Assembly (NCBI GenBank): GCA_947644545.1
Contig: CANRZW010000002.1
Location: 124,001 to 188,000, forward strand
Direction of reading: 5' to 3'
DNA length: 64,000 nucleotides
Source: an uncultured Lachnospiraceae bacterium
GTDB taxonomy: Bacteria; Bacillota; Clostridia; Lachnospirales; Lachnospiraceae
The position numbers were made by a program, and so were the translations under genes. Below are positions 58,331-64,000 of the stretch, piece by piece (the first letter of the stretch is position 1; each line of letters begins with the position of its first letter). Under the pieces are notes generated by a model. It was not told the origin of the DNA. It saw nothing but the letters and a program-made list of their open reading frames with translations, and did not search any database.

Positions 58331-58387
58331 TGCATCACCTTTAGCAGGTGATATACAGTTAGATTCAGGGAAGGAGTCTGGGAAAGC

Positions 58388-59287
58388 ATGCAGGATATCA
58401 TGGGCGTGAAAGATATTGCGTTTCCGCATTTGGGCATCTATTTGGAGAATTTGCCGCGCGGTTTCAGCATTTTCGGATTTCAGATTGCATTTTATGGCGT
58501 GATCATCGGGATTGGTATTTTCTGCGGTATTCTTCTGGCGGCGCATATTGCGAAGCTGGAAAAGCTGAATCCTGATCTGATCTGGGATTTTGCGATTTAT
58601 GCGATTGTTTTTTCGATTATTGGAGCCAGGATCTATTATGTGATCTTTGCGTGGGATACCTATAAGAACGATCTGCTTAGCATCTTTAATACCAGAAAGG
58701 GCGGTCTGGCTATTTACGGGGCGGTGATCGCAGCATTTATCACGTTGTGGGTTTATTGCAGGATCAAGCAGCAGAGTTTTCTGCAGATTGCGGATATCTG
58801 TGTACCGGCGCTGGTATTGGGACAGATTATCGGGCGCTGGGGTAATTTCATGAACCGGGAAGTGTTCGGTGAATATACGGACAGCCTGTTGGCCATGAGG
58901 CTTCCGATCGAGGCGGTCAGAAGCAGTGATATTTCGGAAAGCATTTCCAGCCATATTGTAGAAGGAACGAACTATATACAGGTGCATCCTACGTTCCTGT
59001 ATGAGGGATTATGGAATCTGGCGCTTCTTGTTTTCATGCTGTGGTATCGGCGGCATAAGAAATTCCGGGGTGAGATGTGGCTGCTTTATCTGGGCGGCTA
59101 TGGACTTGGCCGGGCTTGGATCGAGGGAATCCGTACGGATACGCTCTTTATCCCCCACACGACGATTGCGGTCTCGCAGGTGCTGGCTGTCGTACTCTTT
59201 GTGATCGCCGTCATAGCCGATATCGTGATACGTATTCGCTTGAGACGGGTTGCGCAGACGGAAGACCTGACAGGAGAAAATAACTAG
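58388..59287 (+). CDS. lgt: Prolipoprotein diacylglyceryl transferase
   Basis: 299 residues with seven predicted membrane helices. Motifs: IGARIYYVIFAWDTY, GGLAIYGAVI, the signature GRWGNFMNREVFG and the C-terminal LGGYGLGRAWIEGIR. It adds diacylglycerol from phosphatidylglycerol to the lipobox cysteine of prelipoproteins. GGAAGGAG upstream. It is 57 bases after ychF; a small hairpin ATCACCT/AGGTGAT lies between them. Confidence 0.95.
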   Translation: MQDIMGVKDIAFPHLGIYLENLPRGFSIFGFQIAFYGVIIGIGIFCGILLAAHIAKLEKLNPDLIWDFAIYAIVFSIIGARIYYVIFAWDTYKNDLLSIFNTRKGGLAIYGAVIAAFITLWVYCRIKQQSFLQIADICVPALVLGQIIGRWGNFMNREVFGEYTDSLLAMRLPIEAVRSSDISESISSHIVEGTNYIQVHPTFLYEGLWNLALLVFMLWYRRHKKFRGEMWLLYLGGYGLGRAWIEGIRTDTLFIPHTTIAVSQVLAVVLFVIAVIADIVIRIRLRRVAQTEDLTGENN

Positions 59288-59297
59288 TGTAATTAAA

Positions 59298-59458
59298 AGT
59301 AAGCCCCAATCATGTTTAACCTGCCTCCTGGCGGGCCGCATGGGCATTCATGCGATGAAAGTCGAAGACTTTCATAGTAAACTTCCATCATGCTCAGCCT
59401 GCCGTCGGGCGGGCCGCATGGCCATCCATGCTGTGAAAGTCGAAGACTTTCATAGTAA
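59298..59458. repeat. Two tandem three-hairpin repeats, family B copies 2 and 3
   Basis: Copies at 59298-59380 and 59376-59458 are joined at a shared AGTAA. Each has the CCTGCC/GGCGGG stem, the GCATGG...CCATGC stem (weaker in the first copy) and the perfect GAAAGTC-GAA-GACTTTC stem, then CATAGTAA. The second is nearly identical to the copy at 19777. No frame crosses them, so they are structured non-coding units between lgt and the dcw cluster. Confidence 0.8.
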
Positions 59459-59478
59459 TAGAACAGGAATATATGGAA

Positions 59479-59520
59479 AGAATCTTACATCATGCAAGTG
59501 TATGTAAGGTTCTTTTTTTT
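59479..59520 (+). terminator. Rho-independent terminator upstream of mraZ
   Basis: AGAATCTTACAT (59479-59490) / ATGTAAGGTTCT (59502-59513), one G-T pair, eight T residues. Confidence 0.85.
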
Positions 59521-59564
59521 CGGGATTTGTAGAATTAGCGCGAAAGAATTTCTTCATAAATTCC

Positions 59565-59593
59565 TTGCAATATGGGTCAGCATAGTATAAAAT
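59565..59593 (+). promoter_or_regulatory. mraZ (dcw cluster) promoter
   Basis: TTGCAA (59565-59570), 17-base spacer, TAAAAT (59588-59593). Confidence 0.65.
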
Positions 59594-59600
59594 TGGTATC

Positions 59601-59640
59601 AAAGTGGTGGAAAGTGGTAAGAAGTGGAATGAAGTGGTTG
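59601..59640 (+). promoter_or_regulatory. MraZ operator, four 10-bp repeats
   Basis: AAAGTGGTGG, AAAGTGGTAA, GAAGTGGAAT and GAAGTGGTTG follow one another with an exact 10-bp period at the predicted transcription start. MraZ rings bind such (A/G)AAGTG repeats and autoregulate the dcw operon. Confidence 0.85.
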
Positions 59641-59755
59641 ATAAAACCCTGTTTTCACAAAATAACTGATTTTCCGTGGCAGGCCACTTGTACGGCGGAA
59701 GGTGTATGGATGATGGCAGTATGCTGCAGCATATACTCAGGGCAGGTGATTGATG

Positions 59756-60187
59756 ATGTTTATGGGAGAATACAATCACACAATCGATGCGAAAGGCAGG
59801 CTGATCGTCCCCTCAAAGTTCAGGGAAGCATTGGGAGATACCTTTGTGGTGACCAAGGGACTCGACGGCTGTCTGTTCGTGTATGACAACGAGGAGTGGC
59901 AGGCTTTTGAGGAGAAATTGAAATCCCTTCCGATCACAAATAAAGAGGCCAGACAGTTTGCGAGATTTTTTCTGGCGGGAGCTGCAGAAGTAGAGGTGGA
60001 TAAACAGGGAAGAATCCTGGTTCCGAATATTTTGAGGGAGTTTGCGCAGATCAGTAAGGATGTTGTACTGATCGGTGTGGCAAGCAGGATAGAGATCTGG
60101 AGTAAGGAACGGTTCGAAGGCATTGCGGCCTTTGAGGATATGGATGAGATAGCAGAGCACATGGCGGAACTTGGCCTTGGGATTTAG
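59756..60187 (+). CDS. mraZ: Transcriptional regulator MraZ
   Basis: 143 residues from ATG 59756, after AGGTGA; in-frame TTG 59750 and ATG 59753 lie closer to it. Two SpoVT/AbrB-like halves carry the duplicated DNA-binding motif: [14 protein letters not shown] and [14 protein letters not shown]. It is the first gene of the dcw cluster and binds the repeats at 59601-59640. Confidence 0.95.
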   Translation: MFMGEYNHTIDAKGRLIVPSKFREALGDTFVVTKGLDGCLFVYDNEEWQAFEEKLKSLPITNKEARQFARFFLAGAAEVEVDKQGRILVPNILREFAQISKDVVLIGVASRIEIWSKERFEGIAAFEDMDEIAEHMAELGLGI

Positions 60188-60259
60188 ACAGTAAATCCTC
60201 TGTACGGGGCAGTGTGGCCATAGCGTATGGATATACCGATGGATCGGGGAGAAGACAGG

Positions 60260-61195
60260 ATGGAATTTGAACATACATCGGTTCTCTTAGAGGAAACCAT
60301 AGAGTGTTTACAGATAAAGCCGGATGGTACGTATGTGGACGGTACATTGGGCGGAGGCGGCCATTCTGACAGGATTGCCGCCGCACTGAGTCGTGACGGC
60401 AGACTGTTCGGGATCGATCAGGATGAAGCGGCCATAGAGGCAGCCGGGAAACGTTTAGAGCCATATCGGGACAGGGTGATGCTGATCCGTGATAATTATT
60501 GCAATACACGGCAGGCTCTTGCGCAGATTGGCGTACAAGGGGTAGATGGCATCCTGCTGGATCTGGGCGTTTCCTCGTTTCAACTGGATAATTCAGAGCG
60601 GGGATTTTCGTATCGATACGATACTCCGCTGGATATGCGGATGGATCAGCGGCAGTCATTGACGGCCAGGGATATCATCAATCAATATACGGAAATGGAA
60701 CTGTACCGGGTGATCAGGGATTACGGCGAGGAACAGTTTGCGAAGAATATAGCCAAGCATATCGTAAGGGCCAGGGAAGATAAGGCCATAGAGACAACGG
60801 GAGAACTGAATGAGATCATCAAGGCGGCGATCCCGGCAAAGATGCGGGCGGCCGGCGGGCATCCTTCCAAGAGGACGTTTCAGGCGATCCGGATCGAGTG
60901 CAACAGAGAACTGGAAGTGTTGAGAGATTCCCTGGATGAATTGATCGATATGTTGAACCCGGGCGGGCGGATCTGTATCATAACGTTCCACTCCCTGGAA
61001 GACAGGATCGTAAAGACGGCTTTTAAAAAGAATGAGAATCCCTGTACCTGCCCGCCGGACTTTCCGGTGTGTGTGTGCGGACAGGCTTCTAAGGGAAGAG
61101 TGGTGACCAGAAAGCCAATCTTACCGTCGGACGAGGAGATCCTGGCAAATAAGAGAGCAAAGAGCGCAAAATTGCGAGTGTTTAGCAGAACATAG
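60260..61195 (+). CDS. rsmH: 16S rRNA (cytosine-1402-N4) methyltransferase RsmH
   Basis: 311 residues from ATG 60260, after GGGGAG. SAM-binding [15 protein letters not shown], then [29 protein letters not shown] and the C-terminal [11 protein letters not shown] with a Cys-rich [12 protein letters not shown] loop. It methylates C1402 in the ribosomal P site. Second gene of the dcw cluster, as usual. Confidence 0.96.
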   Translation: MEFEHTSVLLEETIECLQIKPDGTYVDGTLGGGGHSDRIAAALSRDGRLFGIDQDEAAIEAAGKRLEPYRDRVMLIRDNYCNTRQALAQIGVQGVDGILLDLGVSSFQLDNSERGFSYRYDTPLDMRMDQRQSLTARDIINQYTEMELYRVIRDYGEEQFAKNIAKHIVRAREDKAIETTGELNEIIKAAIPAKMRAAGGHPSKRTFQAIRIECNRELEVLRDSLDELIDMLNPGGRICIITFHSLEDRIVKTAFKKNENPCTCPPDFPVCVCGQASKGRVVTRKPILPSDEEILANKRAKSAKLRVFSRT

Positions 61196-61244
61196 GGATC
61201 GTTATATGTTCTGTATTATGCGGTGCGGAGGTGATGGATAATTT

Positions 61245-61730
61245 ATGGCAGCAGTACACAGAACGAGAAGACAGCAGCATACGGCAGATAACAGAAAAGA
61301 GCACTATGTACAGGGAAATACTGTCAGAAAATTTGACGTGACCAGAGAAATTGATGGCAAGCCGCAGACGAAGATCAGCAACAGAACCCGAAAGAACAGA
61401 GATAAGGCGAAACATATGAGTGCCGGTTATGTGTTCTTTCTGAGCCTGGCCCTTGTAGCGACAGGGTATATTCTGATCTATTATATCGGACTGCAGTCAG
61501 ACATTACAAACAGTGTGCAGCATATTTCCAGACTGGAGAAAGAGTTAAATGACCTTAAGCTTGCGAATGATGAAGAGTACAGCAGGATAACGAGCAATGT
61601 GGATCTCGAAGAGATCAAGCGGGTGGCGATACAGGAGCTGGGAATGCAGTATGCAAAGGAAGGACAGATTATTTCCTTTTCCAGTGAGAGCAACGATTAC
61701 GTAAAGCAGATGGCAGACATACCCAAATAA
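61245..61730 (+). CDS. ftsL: Cell-division protein FtsL-like
   Basis: 161 residues. A basic cytoplasmic N-terminus of about 65 residues, one membrane helix (AGYVFFLSLALVATGYILIYYIG, about 66-86), then a coiled coil (ISRLEKELNDLKLANDEEY) and the region VDLEEIKRVAIQELGM typical of FtsL/DivIC proteins. It would link FtsB/DivIC to the FtsWI synthase at the septum. The cytoplasmic part is longer than in Bacillus. Identification rests on topology and the rsmH-ftsL-pbp order; a DivIC-like assignment is possible. Confidence 0.82.
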   Translation: MAAVHRTRRQQHTADNRKEHYVQGNTVRKFDVTREIDGKPQTKISNRTRKNRDKAKHMSAGYVFFLSLALVATGYILIYYIGLQSDITNSVQHISRLEKELNDLKLANDEEYSRITSNVDLEEIKRVAIQELGMQYAKEGQIISFSSESNDYVKQMADIPK

Positions 61731-61769
61731 GCCGGTGTGGGCCATATGAGACTATAAGCAGGTGGTAAT

Positions 61770-64000
61770 TTGAGTAATAGAGGAAAAGGAAGAGATCTCG
61801 GTAACAGATTTACAATTAAAATGCAGAGGAAACTGGTGGTACTGTTTCTGCTTGTGTTATTGGTTTTTGCAGGACTCAGCGCCCAGTTATATCTGATCAC
61901 AAGAGACAACGGAGAAGAATATAAGCAGAAGGTATTGTCGCAGCAGGAATATGATTCGACGACAATACCTTTTAAACGTGGAAATATTGTGGATTCCAAC
62001 GGTACGATTCTGGCAGTCAGCAATAAGGTGTACAATGTGATTCTTGATACGAAGATCCTGATGCGTAACGAGGAGAAGCTGGAGCCGACACTGGAAGCTT
62101 TGCGCAAATGCTTTGACATTGACACTGCCGCGGTGCGCAATTATATTGCGGAACACCCGAATTCTTCTTACTATGTGATGGCAAGGCGTATGGAATATGA
62201 GAAGATGAACGCCTTTCAGGAAATGACGAAGGATCCGGAAACAGGTGCGAACTTAAGGGGCGTGTGGTTCGAGGATGAGTATAAACGGGAATATCCAAAC
62301 GGCAGGCTGGCATGTGATGTGATCGGATTTACGACGAGTGACAATGTGGGAACTTACGGTCTGGAGGAATTCTATAACGATCTGTTGTGCGGTACCAACG
62401 GAAGAGAGTACGGTTATCTGAACGAGGACTCCAATCTGGAACGTACTACCATACCGGCTAAGGATGGCAATAATCTTCATATTGCACTGGACAGCAATAT
62501 ACAGAGCATTATCGTCAAACATCTGGAAGCGTTTAACGAGGAGTTTAAGGATAATTACAGACCGGGAAATGCAGCGGAGCATGTCGGTTGTATCATAATG
62601 GAGGTCAATACCGGCCGGATTCTGGGAATGGCAGATTACCCGAATTACGATCTGAACGATACCAGGAACAAGGAGAATCTGCTCGGTATGCCGTTGTTGG
62701 ATGATAAGGGATTCAGAACCGGGGAAAGCGTGACGCAGGAGATCCTGGATAGTATGGATGATGCGGCGATGTACCAGCAGCTTAACGGTCTGTGGAAGAA
62801 TTATTGTATCTCGGATACGTATGAGCCGGGGTCAGTTTCAAAACCGTTTACGGTTGCGGCGGCGTTAGAGGCCGGTGCGATCAATGGTACGGAATCCTTT
62901 GACTGTAAAGGATTCCTGGTGGTAGGAGATCACGAGATCAGCTGTCATCAGACCTTTGGAGACGGCTATATTACCGTGCAGCAGGGAATAGAGCGTTCCT
63001 GTAACGTGGTGCTGATGCATGTGGCAGCTAAGCTTGGCAAGGAGGAATTCGTAGATTACCAGCGGCTGTTCGGTATAGGGCTTAAGACGAACATCGATCT
63101 GGCCGGAGAAGCGAGAACGGCAGCAACCGTTTATACGAAAGAAAATATCGGGCCGACTGACCTGGCGACCAACTCTTTCGGCCAGAGTTTTAATGCGACG
63201 ATGATACAGATGATCACGGGGTTTTGTTCTCTCATTAATGGAGGTTATTATTATGAACCCCATATCGTGGATAAGATCACGACCGCCGATGGCGCGACGA
63301 TAGAGAACATTATGCCGAGAGTCTTGAAGCGTACGCTCTCGCAATCTACCAGCGATATGATCAGGGAATTCTGTAATACGGTGGTGAGCGGCGAGAAGGG
63401 AACCGGTAAGACGGCGAGGCCGGCAGGCTATATGATCGGCGGCAAGACCGGGACGGCGGAGACGCTGCCACGTAAAAACAATGAGTATGTTGTCTCTTTC
63501 ATGGGGTACGCGCCGGTGGACGATCCGCAGATCGCAATCTATGTGGTGGTGGACAGGCCGAATGCATTTGCGCAGGATGATGCAAAGTATGCGACCAGAA
63601 TCGTTAGGGCAGTGTTAACGGAGGTACTGCCATACCTGAATATCTTTATGACAGAGGAACTCAGTGATAAAGAGCGGGAAGAGCTGGAGGAGCTGCAGAT
63701 TCAGATCAGGATGGCCGATGGCGGGACGCCGGAGGACGTGCAGACGGATGAAGAGGGCAATCCCATCGATCCGGAGAATCCGGAAGGCGCCGGGGAAGAA
63801 GGCGAAGAGGGAGAAGGCGGCGAAGACGGGACACAGCCCGAGGAATCACAACCCAATGATGTATGGAAGAGCTTCCCGAAGGATCCGGAGACGGGATACC
63901 TTAAGGATCCGGATACCGGCGCGCTGTATGATCCTGAACTGGGAACGCGGGTTTATGGCGGAAGTCTGCTTGACGAGGAGGAAACACAGCCGGGAACCGG
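61770..64000 (+). CDS. Penicillin-binding protein 2 (FtsI/SpoVD type), C-terminus cut by window
   Basis: Starts at TTG 61770 after AGGTGG; still open at the window end (about 743 codons). One membrane helix (about 20-42), a dimerisation domain (PFKRGNIVDSNG), then a transpeptidase domain with S355-x-x-K358 (PGSVSKPF), S410-C-N412 and K559-T-G-T. A long Glu/Gly-rich acidic stretch (about 645-700) follows, then KDPETGYLKDPDTGALYDPE-like repeats. Class B PBP that cross-links septal or spore-cortex peptidoglycan. Whether PASTA domains follow lies outside the window, so pbpB and spoVD cannot be separated. Confidence 0.93.
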   Translation, partial: MSNRGKGRDLGNRFTIKMQRKLVVLFLLVLLVFAGLSAQLYLITRDNGEEYKQKVLSQQEYDSTTIPFKRGNIVDSNGTILAVSNKVYNVILDTKILMRNEEKLEPTLEALRKCFDIDTAAVRNYIAEHPNSSYYVMARRMEYEKMNAFQEMTKDPETGANLRGVWFEDEYKREYPNGRLACDVIGFTTSDNVGTYGLEEFYNDLLCGTNGREYGYLNEDSNLERTTIPAKDGNNLHIALDSNIQSIIVKHLEAFNEEFKDNYRPGNAAEHVGCIIMEVNTGRILGMADYPNYDLNDTRNKENLLGMPLLDDKGFRTGESVTQEILDSMDDAAMYQQLNGLWKNYCISDTYEPGSVSKPFTVAAALEAGAINGTESFDCKGFLVVGDHEISCHQTFGDGYITVQQGIERSCNVVLMHVAAKLGKEEFVDYQRLFGIGLKTNIDLAGEARTAATVYTKENIGPTDLATNSFGQSFNATMIQMITGFCSLINGGYYYEPHIVDKITTADGATIENIMPRVLKRTLSQSTSDMIREFCNTVVSGEKGTGKTARPAGYMIGGKTGTAETLPRKNNEYVVSFMGYAPVDDPQIAIYVVVDRPNAFAQDDAKYATRIVRAVLTEVLPYLNIFMTEELSDKEREELEELQIQIRMADGGTPEDVQTDEEGNPIDPENPEGAGEEGEEGEGGEDGTQPEESQPNDVWKSFPKDPETGYLKDPDTGALYDPELGTRVYGGSLLDEEETQPGT

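Overview
The window looks like a chromosomal segment of an anaerobic, spore-forming Clostridia member, most likely Lachnospiraceae. The reasons are AAGGAGG-type ribosome binding sites, TTGACA/TATAAT promoters, sporulation-linked genes (SpoIIM and a SpoVB-type flippase), CIRCE control of groESL, the secG-rnr-smpB-ssrA block, the PP2C/PASTA-kinase/rsgA block and a Gram-positive dcw cluster (mraZ-rsmH-ftsL-pbp). No tRNA, rRNA or CRISPR array was seen. The genus cannot be fixed from sequence reading alone.

Layout. 1-5.3 kb holds a BlaR1/BlaI-type pair, then a two-component system with a lantibiotic-protection (LanFEG/CprABC-like) ABC transporter. 5.4-11.5 kb holds an AgrA/AgrC-like LytTR regulator and GHKL kinase, followed by a pair of exporter-type ABC proteins with LytTR-box-like repeats upstream. 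12-17.8 kb is recA-recX-rny, an aminotransferase and nudF. 17.8-21.6 kb is an accessory patch (flavodoxin, TetR, EamA) set between nudF and spoIIM-xerD. 21.7-27.3 kb has DAHP synthase, a flippase, mnmA, small unknowns and histidinol phosphatase. 28-31.3 kb is the glycolytic cluster gap-pgk-tpiA. 31.5-36.3 kb has a MATE pump, DUF4317, DUF1801 and MBL proteins and a degenerate GGDEF protein. 36.6-41.4 kb is groESL and rel. 42.3-46.9 kb has TraX and a VWA/MoxR/leucine-rich module. 47-54.4 kb is secG-rnr-smpB-ssrA, then stp-prkC-rsgA. 57.2-64 kb is ychF, lgt and the start of the dcw cluster; the penicillin-binding protein runs off the window.

The most notable region is 54433-57248. It is a decayed integrative element flanked by a 16-bp direct repeat made of the first bases of ychF. 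It carries what reads as a complete type III toxin-antitoxin locus: a promoter, a two-repeat ToxI-like antitoxin RNA, a terminator and a ToxN/AbiQ-family toxin. Around it are fragments of a restriction-type enzyme, an excisionase and a tyrosine integrase with an internal deletion and frameshifts. The element separates ychF from the rsgA operon and supplies ychF with a new ribosome binding site.

A second theme is small structured repeats. One family has three consecutive hairpins (19.8, 29.1 and two tandem copies at 59.3-59.5 kb). A second family occurs at 7.65 and 47.26 kb. A large imperfect palindrome lies at 970-1077. Several operator-like arrays are readable: paired BlaI dyads, an 11-bp-period direct repeat placed at a -35 position, ComE/LytTR-like boxes, four MraZ boxes, two LexA boxes, CIRCE, and a 13-bp AT-rich tandem array next to tetR.
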